Shown: positions 1 to 10,032 of the stretch, in pieces
How the letters are laid out: the number at the start of each line of letters is the position of its first letter
How positions within the stretch are numbered: the stretch's first letter is position 1
Assembly: GCF_020085105.1 (NCBI RefSeq)
Contig: NC_058055.1
Coordinates: forward strand, 21,557,822 to 21,621,821
From: Siniperca chuatsi
Lineage: Eukaryota > Chordata > Actinopteri > Centrarchiformes > Sinipercidae
Length of the DNA: 64,000 nt
Direction of reading: 5' to 3'
Made by a program: the position numbers and the translations under genes
The notes under the pieces: generated by a model
Told to the model about the DNA's origin: nothing
The model's database searches: none
Seen by the model: only the letters and a program-made list of their open reading frames with translations

Positions 1-637
1 CTAAAGAGAAGCTGTTACCTCCCCTGTGTGGAGAGGATCTGCTGCTACAAGACTGATTGACTTCATCCCAAAACACTCAGAGTGCACATATTTAAAAATT
101 TAATTTGCTTGTTACTTTTTCTAAAAAGGTTGAATGGTCTAAAGGTCTTTAAATAGTCTGTAACTGAAATAATATTCTAAGAAACAGACTTAAATGTCTT
201 TTACATACATACTTTGTGTTATAATCATTTGAAACATGATAACATAAAAAATACATAATATATTGGAATGAAATATATTTTCTGATGTGATTACACCTTA
301 TAGTTCATTTCATGTAAGTCATTATGCTTTGTGTATGTGCAAAAGGCTAAATAAGTAAAATTTCACTTCTTAAAACACATCATTTTACCTTTAATCCTGT
401 TCAGATCTAGATCTATGCAGCCTCTCTCATTATTGAGATACATTTTTTTGTATAGTTTGATTTATTTATTCTCATTTGTTTGTATTTATTCTTCACTCTT
501 GTTGTTGTGAAGTTCAGTGTAACTCTGGTTTTAAAAAGAAAAAACTTGATTAGCTGATACGAGATACATGTCAAACCAAACCCAATTTGGTGCGTGTGCA
601 ACTTGCTACAAGTGTTTTCAGTTAAAGGTCATCCACG
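1..637. other. AT-rich sequence, no gene seen
   Basis: AT-rich DNA with no supported gene. The first 54 bases could end a reading frame of an upstream gene, but nothing confirms it. Confidence 0.4.
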
Positions 638-1590
638 CCAGATGGGGGATTACTACGGAGCCTCCTAAAGGTTATGGCGAGAATTTTTTGAGGACTACTT
701 TTGCATTCCCTCGCATTATGTTTTGCATTACCTTGCAATACTTTTCTTCTTCCATTCCTTCTGAGCCATATGTCTATTTGTAATGGAAAGTAATGTGGAG
801 ACTCTCAAGTTAATGCATTTAGCATTGTTTATGGACACCTCACCTTAAATTATATATGCAAAGAAGTCATCAGTATCAGATAGAAAATTATCAAACGCAT
901 TGCTCTACACGTATAGCAACAGGCCTTCTACCAAAACCTGTTTCAGCACTGAAGGGTACTTTAATTTGTTTATTGCAAAGAACAGAGGACCCTCTGCAAA
1001 AACGCGAAAAGCTTTCCAACTTTGTTGGTCTGCATTCCTGATGTATCTCTGCAAGTGTCTCAATGCTGTCTGCTCTTTCTGTGACAGAAGCACAGACTCT
1101 GTTTGTTGCTTTTTTGACTCATATAAATACAGCACATTAGCTTTATGAGGTAGATTCAACTGCACATCTGTAATTCCACCTCTGGAGACATCTCCTTTTC
1201 CTCAGTGAAACTCCTCTGGGGTCCAGTACAGTACAGATACAGTACTAAGTGTTCACGAATTAAACCGACAGCATCCTGCTTTCTTCTGAAGAGACCTCTT
1301 GATCTAAGAATTCGTTTCAGTTTACTTTCACTAATTCCATAACCATGCATGCCTATTGAGCAGCAGTACTATATCAGCATATTAACGCTCAGTTCGAAGT
1401 AAAGTTCAATGAGCTGATATACTGTCGCGTTGTGCTGGGAGCAGCTGAGCGGAAATAGACATGGCTCTGAAGGAATGGAAGAAGAAAAGTATTGCGAGGT
1501 AACGCAAATCATATTGCAAGCGAATGTAAAAGTAGTCCTCAAAAAAATTCACACCATGACCTTTAGGGGGCTCTGTAGATTACTCAGCCA
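638..1590. mobile_element. DNA transposon remnant with about 140-bp terminal inverted repeats
   Basis: The stretch 641-785 is the inverted repeat of about 1450-1588. Both contain GAGGACTACTTTT and AATACTTTTCTTCTTCCATT on the matching strand, with roughly 80% identity by eye. Between them, on the minus strand (1156-1350), lies a fragment 'HGYGISESKLKRILRSRGLF' followed by RRKQDA. It resembles the helix-turn-helix start of fish integrase-core transposases, possibly IS3EU-like. No full transposase is present. Family assignment is tentative. Confidence 0.6.
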
Positions 1591-2927
1591 ACAAAGAGAA
1601 AACAAGTGAAACAGGAATGAATCACTTGAGATGTTGTTGAATTGGATGAGAACAACGCTGTGTAAGAATCTGAAGAGGTTCAGCTGTTTTCAACCAAATG
1701 TGGTGCGTGCTTAGTCTCGGTCACAAACCCGCCATTTTGCCACTGAATTGTGCGTCCACTACCGCCCCGAAGTGTTTTGTCGGACAGCAGAGAGCGGCTC
1801 CTCTGGTCACTGCAGTTTGAGTCCACGTGGGGAAGTGTTGTGTTGGGGCGATCGGTTGAGGCTCATTGCCACGAGTCTGTCAACATGTCCAGCAGGAGAG
1901 CAGCTCCATGTGGTTCTTAGAGAGCCTGTGAAACGTCGCTGTGGATCATTTGATGGACGTGCAGGGTGATGACCTTTAAGGCCTGATATATGTCTCCATG
2001 GTGATAAGATGAGTCAGCATCTGGGGTTGTTGGTCAGCAGTGACTTAAGTCCAGGTGCTGAGATTTCTGGCTGCTTGTAACCCCTAAAAATGTGTTTCCT
2101 CTGGTGGCGTGTCCTCGTTTCGTCCGTGCTGTGTGTTGCTGTTTTAGTTCTGCACAAGGAAATTATAGTATGTGTAAAATAATAACAGGCAGAAAGACTT
2201 ATTTATATCCTGGCATTTTACTGGTAGATTTCCATTGATTTGTTGATTTTGGCTGGTGTTGATTCATAAAAAGTTATAGTAATAGTAGTAATTATATCAG
2301 CCACACATAGAACATAGAGCCATACATACATACAATGCAGATGCATGTTAAAATATTTTCTGTAAACAATAAATAGGGATCCTGTCCTTTGTGTTATTGT
2401 TAAAAATATAAATTAATACAAAAACAGCCCACAAACACTGGATTTTAGAGATGCACTGCCAATAGCAAACACATTTTGGGGGGGTTCCAAATTTGACATG
2501 ACACCAGGCAGTGTCTGCTCCTTATTTCATGACACTTTTTCATGTCATCTTATCTTATCCTAAAACGTATTTGCATGTTTACTACAAAGAGCTCTGTGCT
2601 TTGGTCTTTTTAGGAGAATATGAAGTGTAATATAATAAAAGTATTATCGGAAAAAAACAAAGTTGCCAGTGCCTTTTTCAGCCCTGGGGAATGTCTTCAG
2701 GTTCTCCTTTCAGGTTATAGCCCCAACAACCTTAAGATAAGGCAGCCTGTATGTATCCTGAGAGACAAAAGCCAGGGCACGTTACTCAGCTCACCAGCCT
2801 GCTGCTTGTTAAGCTTATTGCTCTGAGTGCACTCTAACTGAAGACGACTTAGATATACAGTATATATTTAATATTCAGCTCAGATCTTCTCTCATCTGGA
2901 TTCTGGCAGCTGTAAAAGAACAACATT
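1591..2927. other. Intergenic, no gene seen
   Basis: The patch 1690-1975 is somewhat richer in GC and CpG than its surroundings and has a short open frame. I find no conserved domain or paired splice signals. The remainder is AT-rich. Confidence 0.4.
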
Positions 2928-3596
2928 CAGAGAGATGGAAGAAGTAACCAGAACCATTACTTAAGTAAAAATAGCAATACCACAATGTAAAAATACTCCA
3001 TTACAAGTAAATGTCCTGCATTCAAAATTAATTGTAAAAGTACAGAAATAATTACAACAACATGTATTTACAATGTAACAGTACTTATGCAGAAAAGTGT
3101 TCCCTGTCACTGATATTATATAGGATATTAATAGATTGTTAATACTGATGCATCAATGTGTAAGCAGCATTTCATTGTTGTAGCTGGTCGAGGTGGAGCT
3201 AGTTTTAACTACTTTATATACAGTTAGGTAGTTTAGTCCAGTGGTTTCCAATCTAGGGGTCTGGCCCCTCCAAAGGGTCACAAGACAAATCTGTGGGGTC
3301 AAACATGATTAAAGGGGGCCCTTTGTCATGTTTCACATGTCTATACCAGACACTGATTTTTTCTAAGAGGTCACAGGTCCAGAAGGTTGGGAACCAGTGG
3401 TTTAATCTTTATCAATGTTATATTTTATAAGCCCATCATATGTTTTTTATGTGAAATCTTAATCTTAGTCTTAAACTGTCAAATAAATGTAGTGGAGCCA
3501 AAGTAGAAAGTAGCATAAAATGGAAATACTCAAGCAAAGTACCTCAAAATTCAGTACAGTACTTGAGTAAATGTACTTAGTTACTTTCCACCACTG
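2928..3596 (+). mobile_element. Teleost MITE 'M1' (ends GGTGGAA), copy 1
   Basis: Starts with GATGGAAGAAGTAAC and AAGTAAAAATAGCAATACC, and ends with TACTTAGTTACTTTCCACCACTG. This is the commonest repeat of the window (copies at 7150, 9905, 10735, 11506, 28018 and 43300). Terminal GTGGTGGAA-type inverted repeats suggest a non-autonomous hAT-like element. The interior holds a 'CCAGTGGTTTCCAATC..GGGTCACAAG' segment. Confidence 0.75.
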
Positions 3597-3676
3597 AATG
3601 ACTTCCGGATGGGAGCCGAAACGTCTTGATTCTGAAAACAGTGTCCAGATGACTACGACTGAAACCTTTTCTACGA
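3597..3676 (+). mobile_element. 5'-truncated Penelope-like 3' end, 80 bp, with 12-bp target duplication
   Basis: Matches 62002-62081, at the 3' part of the Penelope-like copy below, with one mismatch by eye. It is flanked by TTTCCACCACTG at 3585-3596 and again at 3677-3688. The left copy is the end of the M1 MITE, so this fragment inserted into the MITE after the MITE was in place. Confidence 0.85.
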
Positions 3677-3688
3677 TTTCCACCACTG

Positions 3689-4269
3689 CCTGAAACTATT
3701 TTACGATTTTGAAAATTGAGGAGGACACGCCCCCCTCATCCCATCCCCAGTGGAAATTACGCCCTTGCAAGCTTGACTACTTCTCATTATCATTATTCTA
3801 AACAAGAGAAATAACTTCAGTGTAACAGAAGTTACGGCGAGAAGAGGAATAAAACTGAGACACAAAGAAAAAAAGTTGATAGAGAGAGAGAGAGTTGTCC
3901 CATTCAGGCCAGGACAGCTGACAGCTGGGTTCAGCAGGGGTCAGAGGTCGTGGATTGGCAGCAGTGGGGGAGTGAAGTGGAATCTAAAACAACAGGAAGA
4001 CACACACACACACATATACACACACCACATTTCCGGGAGAGGAGGCGAGCGTGGGCCTCCGGGATGCTCTCTCGTGTGACAGACAGTCGACTAAAACTTC
4101 ATCAGTGTGTGGTGTGAATGCTTCCTCCCACATCTCTAATCCAGTAGCTTTTTGAGGACCAGTCTGAGTAGAGTTTTAGACCTTGGCAGTGACCACATTT
4201 TAGTAAAGTGAGGATATTTTTAAAAAACAAAAACCCAACACCCATAAGGCAGTCTGTTTTAGGGTCATA
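3689..4269. other. Intergenic, no gene seen
   Basis: Contains GA-rich and CA-rich short tracts near 3880-4025 and a 'GTGAGGA' dispersed fragment near 4150-4215 that recurs near 5210-5280. Confidence 0.4.
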
Positions 4270-4412
4270 GTTGGAAGCCTGGTGGTTAAGACTCACATAT
4301 CCACAACATTCCCGATTTGTTTCCAGCAGGGGACCTTTGCTTTATGTCATCCCTCATTCTTTCTCCCCATTAATCCCTACGCTGTCAAACTGTCCAATAA
4401 AGGCAAACAAGA
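4270..4412 (+). mobile_element. tRNA-derived SINE
   Basis: A tRNA-like head (GCCTGGTGGTTAAGACTCAC) is followed by the typical fish SINE body 'GGGGACCTTTGCTTTATGTC' and a tail 'CCAATAAAGGCAAA'. The same family is at 41777-41900. Confidence 0.75.
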
Positions 4413-4814
4413 CTAAAGGCGCCAGTATGCTTCTTCAGAACTGCTTGTCTGATGGTTGAATAGCTTCAGAAACACCCTCCCCTCCCCACACAACTTTCCG
4501 ACATCGCTGTGTCCGAACATTTCTGTAACTTTATGAATGTCGGATTGTCCTGGAGTGCTGCGGTGATAAAGGAGCCAGGGTTTGAACTTTACTCTCAAGC
4601 TCTCTTTTTCCATTCTTTACACGACTAAGTGCAACACTATGAATGCCTTCCAGGAGAAACTGTCTGAAAATGTGTGGCGCCATTATCCCCATATTTAAAC
4701 GATTATCACGTCTCCCCCCTCTCTATGATGGCCAGCTTTTCACTCCACTCCAAATAGTTTAGTGTAACTTGTCGGATCGTCCATTTCGGAAAATTACAGA
4801 AATGTTTCTGTTTA

Positions 4815-5108
4815 CCATGGTCATCATCTCAGTTTAGCATGCTAACATTATGAATTAGCGCTAAACACAAAGTACAGCTGAGGCTGATGGGAATGTCATT
4901 AGTTTTGCAGGTATTATGGCCATAAACCAAAGTATTGGACAAATTAAAATTTTTACCTGATGATGGTGCAATTCATCCTCTGGGGATCATGAATGTCTGT
5001 ACCAGGTTTCATGGCAATCCAGCCAATAGCTGTTGAGATATTTCAGTCTGGACCAAAGTGATGGACCAACCAAGTAGCTGACATTGCCATCCCTACAGCA
5101 ATACCACT
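4815..5108 (-). repeat. Dispersed fish repeat 'R3', copy 1
   Basis: Contains 'CCTGATGATGGTGC', 'CATGGCAATCCAGCC' and 'GTTGAGATATTTC'. The reverse complement of the same sequence is at 37685-38060, inside an nsd1 intron. A transposon class cannot be assigned from these copies. Confidence 0.65.
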
Positions 5109-5860
5109 AGCATGGCTAAAAAGTTAGATTAATGTAATTCAATACAATGTTCTCACAAATATAGTAGCACAAGTGCGTGTGTGAGTGTGCATGCACACTG
5201 TTACACTTGTGAGGACCAGCTATATGAAGACCACTATGCATTTATACAGTAAAAGTGAGGACATTTTGTCTAGTCCTCACCTCTTCAAAGAGTCTGAGAG
5301 TAAATACTGTTAATCATTTCATTTTGCCGAATTATTTTTAATGTAAGGCTGAATGTGGTGGAACCTCCAGTTACATTCAATCAATGTTCCCAATGTTGAG
5401 AGGGATGAACAAGTTTATTTTTCTTAAACTTACAGGAAGGACAGGAACATGCCACTTATACAAGGTACAAACGGTGTCATAGTTTAACGTACAAGCACTG
5501 AACAAGCTAAAGAAACACCATGTAACGGCTCTAAATTGTGTGTGTTTTTTAGCTTTAGATTCACTGGGAGGACAAAAAATGACTTATTCATCTAAATGCT
5601 CAAATAAATAACATACTTCAGTTTTTCTACACGTTTATTTTGACCTGTATTTCTAAATGTCTTCACTTGTTTAATCCTGGATAAACGTGTCTGCACATTT
5701 ATGGGTTGGTCAACGTCACTTTTTGTCTTCCGAAAAGGTTTCACCAGAGGACAGGGATGTGTCACAAGGTACAAAGACTGTAATAGCCAGACAAGTACAA
5801 TACAAGTATTGATTAACTATACACTCTCACAGACCCATACATTGTATACCACTGTCCCGA
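5109..5860. other. Intergenic, no gene seen
   Basis: Contains a GTGAGGACC repeat fragment near 5205-5280; otherwise AT-rich DNA without a supported gene. Confidence 0.4.
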
Positions 5861-6196
5861 TTTCGTAGTGTATACATACCATACCCGCAGCTGTTTATTC
5901 TGTATATAATATCTTACGATTAGCATTACTTGTACTTACACCTATATTTTATACTTAAATGTTCATACCTTAGCATATTGATATCTAGCCCTTAATGTTT
6001 ATTTATACAAACCTCTACACACTGTAGCCTATGTGTACATTACTCTGCACTTCGCTGCTTTGCTTTGATTACTCGAACTCTGTGAAATGACAAACTAGAA
6101 ACCAACACAAATGGCAGTGGTTCCACTGGGGATTGAACCCAGGACCTTCTGCGTGTAAAGCAGACGTGATAACCACTACACTATGGAACCACAAAA
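5861..6196. repeat. Direct duplication unit A1 (partner 7823-8158)
   Basis: From TTTCGTAGTGTATAC to the end of the tRNA-Val gene this block is repeated at 7823-8158. The only change I see is AATGTTTATT versus AATGGTTATT. After the tRNA, similarity resumes at 6261-6421 versus 8159-8308, with about 60 bp missing from the second copy. Confidence 0.85.
6118..6190 (-). tRNA. tRNA-Val (anticodon TAC), copy 1
   Basis: The minus strand folds as a 73-nt cloverleaf. The acceptor stem GGTTCCA pairs with TGGAACC and the discriminator is A. The D stem is GTG/CAC, the anticodon stem TCTGC/GCAGA with loop TTTACAC (anticodon TAC, reading GUA), and the T stem CTGGG/CCCAG with loop TTCAATC. A and B boxes look intact. 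No intron. The 3' flank lacks a clear run of four T, so termination may be weak. Confidence 0.93.
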
Positions 6197-6237
6197 TGCA
6201 TGCATAATATTAAAATTTGTATTTTTTTGTTACTTTT

Positions 6238-6421
6238 GGACAGAGCCAGGCTAGCTTTTTCCTCCTGTTTCCAATCTTTATGCTAAGCTAAGTTAGCCAG
6301 CTAGTGGCTGTACCTTCAGATTTACTGTACAGACAGAGTACAAAGCAAATAAGCACATTTGCCAAAATGTTGAACTTTTCCTTTAAAGGAACATTGGTCC
6401 TGATATGATTTTCATGTGGCT
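6238..6421 (+). mobile_element. Fold-back MITE 'M2' fragment, right arm
   Basis: Marked by 'CAGAGCCAGGCTAGC', 'TTTATGCTAAGCTAAGTTAG' and 'CAAAATGTTGAAC'. The same arm occurs at 8159-8308, 8760-8914, 19010-19178, 36425-36598 and 53290-53466. Confidence 0.7.
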
Positions 6422-6554
6422 TACTGTTTATTTATACAAACCTCTACACACTGTAGCCAACGTGTACATTACTCTGCACAGATGCTGAACTGCATTGCTT
6501 CAGTACTTGAACTCTGTGAAATGACGCCAAATTAGAAACCAACACAAATGGCAG

Positions 6555-6627
6555 TGGTTCCACTGGGGATTGAACCCAGGACCTTCTGCGTGTACAGCAG
6601 ACGTGATAACCACTACACTATGGAACC
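6555..6627 (-). tRNA. tRNA-Val (TAC)-like copy 2, with G at position 33
   Basis: Identical to the other three copies except for one base. The anticodon loop is TGTACAC instead of TTTACAC, so the almost invariant U33 is G. The anticodon itself is still TAC and every stem is intact. Loss of the U-turn base would probably impair decoding, so this copy is likely a pseudogene or poorly functional. Confidence 0.75.
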
Positions 6628-7149
6628 ACAAAATGCACACTTGATATTAAAAGTGATTTATTTAGAAAAAAAGATGTGCAAAACTGAAAATAGTTCATAC
6701 CAGTGGTGCTATCACTGCCGGGACTTTGTTCAATCACTTTAGCCACTGAGTCATTTTAATCTCTCATGCATTTATAAAACTATATGAACCCAGATGAAAG
6801 ATTGTGTGCATTTAAGCATATATATATATATACCCCAGCTCACACTGACAGTCAGATATTTGCTTTGGTCAGGTTGTAAACACATTATTGTCTCAAGCCT
6901 CGGTCTCATAGCAGGTGCTGTGCTGCCCTCTAGTGGCCATCACAAGTCTTTACAAAGGATTTTTATAGATTGATGAAGAAAATGTGGGGCTTTAGTCAAA
7001 TAACAGAAGGGTTTAGTATGAAGATGTATTTTATTCTGCAGGAGGACATAACTATTAGTTTTACAACATGCCACTTCCCTGCATCTAATATCACTGTCAC
7101 TAAAATTTCAAACCCAACCGACTAACTGTAAATCAGCAAAATACTTTCA

Positions 7150-7683
7150 GTCGTGGAAGAAGTTCTAAGATCCTATGGAAGTAAAAGCAGCAATAGAGCA
7201 GTGTAAAAAATTACTCCATTACAAGTCAAAGTTAGCCATTCAAAAAGTAAAAGTACACAAGTATTATCTGCATATTATTATATACAAATAAAAAGAAATT
7301 AATGCATCAGTGTGTAAGCAGCATTTTACTGCTGCAGTGGTTCCCAACCTAGGAGTCAGGCCCCTGAAAGGGTCACAAGATAGGGGTCTGAGGGGTCTTG
7401 AGATGATTAATGGAAGAAAAAATAAAGTTCTGGTACACAAATTTGCATTAATTGTTTGGACTTTTCTCTAATGTTTGTTTTTTTTGTATAATACTGGATA
7501 TTTTTACCTAATCTGAAACGTGACAAGGAGCCCCAAGTAGACACTGTTTTTTTTGTAAGGGGTCACAAGCCAAAAAGGTTGGTTTAATCTTTAACAGTGC
7601 ATTTTCTTTTATAAGTTTTAATATATTTTTTATGTAAAAATTGTAATGTAGTGGAGTAGAAGTAAACACTTTTACATGTAAAC
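7150..7683 (+). mobile_element. MITE M1, copy 2 (right end lost)
   Basis: Left end GTGGAAGAAGTTCTAAGATCC, with interior 'CAGTGGTTCCCAACCTAGGA' and 'GGGTCACAAG'. The normal TTTCCACCACTG right end is not found; an M2 arm follows directly at 7684. Confidence 0.65.
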
Positions 7684-7797
7684 ATTAAAGGAAAAGCTCA
7701 ACATTTTGGGAAATACGCTTATTCGCTTTCTCACGAGAGTTAGATGAGAAGATTGACACCTCTCTCATGTCTTTACGCTAACCACCAGCAGCCGACA
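7684..7797 (-). mobile_element. M2 fragment, left arm
   Basis: 'AAAGGAAAAGCTCAACATTT' and 'GAGTTAGATGAGAAGATTGA' are the inverted form of the M2 arm. It ends where the tRNA duplication unit begins. Confidence 0.6.
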
Positions 7798-7822
7798 AAC
7801 TAGAAACCAACACAAATGGCAG

Positions 7823-8158
7823 TTTCGTAGTGTATACATACCATACCCGCAGCTGTTTATTCTGTATATAATATCTTACGATTAGCATTACTTGTACTTA
7901 CACCTATATTTTATACTTAAATGTTCATACCTTAGCATATTGATATCTAGCCCTTAATGGTTATTTATACAAACCTCTACACACTGTAGCCTATGTGTAC
8001 ATTACTCTGCACTTCGCTGCTTTGCTTTGATTACTCGAACTCTGTGAAATGACAAACTAGAAACCAACACAAATGGCAGTGGTTCCACTGGGGATTGAAC
8101 CCAGGACCTTCTGCGTGTAAAGCAGACGTGATAACCACTACACTATGGAACCACAAAA
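7823..8158. repeat. Direct duplication unit A2 (partner 5861-6196)
   Basis: Near-identical copy of 5861-6196. The sequence just before it (7798-7822) is the tRNA 3'-flank motif 'CAAACTAGAAACCAACACAA' plus ATGGCAG, cut exactly where a tRNA would begin. The duplication junction is therefore at a tRNA 3' end. Confidence 0.85.
8080..8152 (-). tRNA. tRNA-Val (TAC), copy 3
   Basis: Sequence identical to copy 1, 73 nt. It sits at the end of a 336-bp block that duplicates 5861-6196 with a single base difference seen by eye, so the copy is recent. Confidence 0.93.
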
Positions 8159-8365
8159 GGTTTCCAATCTTTATGCTAAGCTAAGTTAGCCGGCTAGTGG
8201 CTGTACCTTCAGATTTACCGTACAGACCAAGTACAAAGCAAATTTGCCAAAATGTTGAACTTTTCCTTTAAAGGAACATTGGTCCTGATATGATTTTCAT
8301 GTGGCTTTCGTACAAAGTGTTGTACAAATATAATGTTCTTATGCAGGTTGATTTTTTTAAATTTT

Positions 8366-8914
8366 CTTGAGTTAGATGAGAAGATCAGTTAAACTCTTAT
8401 GTGCGTAAACTAAGTATGAAGCTAAAGCCAGCAGCAAGTTAGCTTAGCTTAGCATGAAGACTGAAAACAGGGGGAAATAGCTAGCCTGGCTTTGTTCAAA
8501 AGTAAAAGAAATCTGCCTACCAGCTCCTCTAAAGCTCACTAATTAACATGTTGCATCTCGGTACACAAAACCAAAATGTAAAAACAACAAGTTGTAGTTT
8601 TACAGGGTTTATGTTCTGCACTATTTCTTGGTCGGGAGCCGTTACTTCCTGGAGAACTTGTCATTTTTACACTTCAGTTTTTGCATGGATTAAACCAATA
8701 AGATACAGCATTAATTAGTGAGTTTCAGAGGTGTTGCTAGGCAATCTTTTTTTTATTTTTGCACAGAGCCAGGCCCCTGTTTCCAGTCTTTATGCTAGGC
8801 TAAGCTAACTGTCTGCTAGCTGTAGCTTCATATTTAGCATACAGGTATGAGACTGATATCAATCTTCTCATCTAACTCTCAGCAAGAAAGTGTATTTCCT
8901 GAATTATTTCTTTA
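8366..8914. mobile_element. M2 fold-back element, both arms present
   Basis: The left arm 8366-8545 ('TTAGATGAGAAGATC', 'AAGTTAGCTTAGCTTAGCAT') is the inverse of the right arm 8755-8900 ('TATGCTAGGCTAAGCTAACT', 'ATCTTCTCATCTAACTC'). The transcript of either strand would form a long imperfect hairpin. Confidence 0.75.
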
Positions 8915-9093
8915 AGCTGCAGTAAATTTGTACTTATCAATTTGTATTTATATCTTAGCATAAGACTCACTGTTTATTTATACAAACCTCTACACACTGT
9001 AGCCTATGTGTACATTAGTCTGCACAGATGCTGAACTACATTGCTTCAGTACATGAACTCTGTGTGACAAACTGAATCTAACACAAATGGCAG

Positions 9094-9166
9094 TGGTTCC
9101 ACTGGGGATTGAACCCAGGACCTTCTGCGTGTAAAGCAGACGTGATAACCACTACACTATGGAACC
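9094..9166 (-). tRNA. tRNA-Val (TAC), copy 4
   Basis: Sequence identical to copies 1 and 3, 73 nt. Its flank on the 5'-in-window side (about 8968-9093) resembles the flank of copy 2 (about 6424-6554) rather than that of copy 1. This points to two kinds of duplicated unit. Confidence 0.93.
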
Positions 9167-9834
9167 ACAAAAACCTATTTAGGATTCCAATCCAATCGGA
9201 TGCTAAGTATGTCTCTGTATTTGACTCAATTACCTATTATCTACATTACCATTAGATACATGCATTATTAAATTATGTTTCCAGCCTCCTGCAGTGTTTA
9301 TGAAATAGTATCCCTCATAGAGCAGTCGAAGTATCCAGCCCTGAAGCCATATAATAGCCTACATATGTATATTTACTATACAGTCTATCATATTTACATT
9401 ATACAGGTTCAAAGTCTGTTCTTTGAACTACAGTTTTCAAAAGGCTGTGTGAGATAAAAGGAAGTAAAAGTTGGTCTAGAAACCATCCAATCAAAAGATC
9501 ATTCTTGGGTAAGCTGTGATAACTGTTTGCGACTATTTCTTTATCATATTACCAGAATAGAAACCACTGATCCTTTCAGTGTGTAGAGGGGGAAGAACCG
9601 ACACAGATGCGTCATGAATGGTCATTAATGCTGTGTGTAGCCTTAGTAACATAAATCACTCATCATTTCATGTTATTTTTCATGTGAGACATATTTTACA
9701 TAGTGAAACTCAAGAATGGCAGCGAGAACCAGCTGAGGTAGGTCTTTCCGTCCCTCAAAACTTTTACTTACTCTGAAGTTAGATTACTCACTCAACAGAA
9801 AAATGGCCTCTGTGACTGATATAACCCTAACCCT
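9167..9834. other. Intergenic, no gene seen
   Basis: AT-rich DNA after the last tRNA gene. No repeat family recognised and no supported gene. Confidence 0.4.
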
Positions 9835-9895
9835 ACTGACAACCTTCCGATTGGTGGACGATCCGCACTACCACTAAGCCACAGCCACCCTATAT
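9835..9895 (-). mobile_element. tRNA-like SINE head fragment
   Basis: Read on the minus strand: GGTGGCTGTGGCTTAGTGGT, then 'CGTCCACCAATCGGAAGGTT'. This is the tRNA-related head of a common fish SINE, with A- and B-box-like parts. Confidence 0.6.
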
Positions 9896-9904
9896 ATTGA
9901 CATA

Positions 9905-10032
9905 GTGATATATATATATACTGATTCATCAATGTGTAAGTAGGATTTTAATGTTGTAGCTGGTCGAGGTGGAGCTAATTTGAACTACTTTTTATGCAGT
10001 TCGGCAGTTTAGTCCAGCGATTTCCGATAGTG
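9905..10032 (+). mobile_element. MITE M1 interior fragment
   Basis: 'ACTGATTCATCAATGTGTAA' and 'GTTGTAGCTGGTCGAGGTGG' match the interior of M1 copy 1 (3140-3240). Neither end is present. Confidence 0.6.

Noticed and set aside
1-54. Possible last codons of an upstream gene (frame ending at TGA, 52-54)
   Set aside because: Only 17 codons are visible, with no recognisable homology; it is not FGFR4, the human neighbour on that side, as far as I can tell.
1748-1969. Short GC-richer open frame
   Set aside because: No domain, no partner exon, no homology that I recognise; could be a promoter patch but nothing confirms it.
5861-9166. CRISPR-like or satellite array
   Set aside because: The repeated units are tRNA genes with long, unevenly spaced flanks; this is a eukaryotic tRNA cluster.
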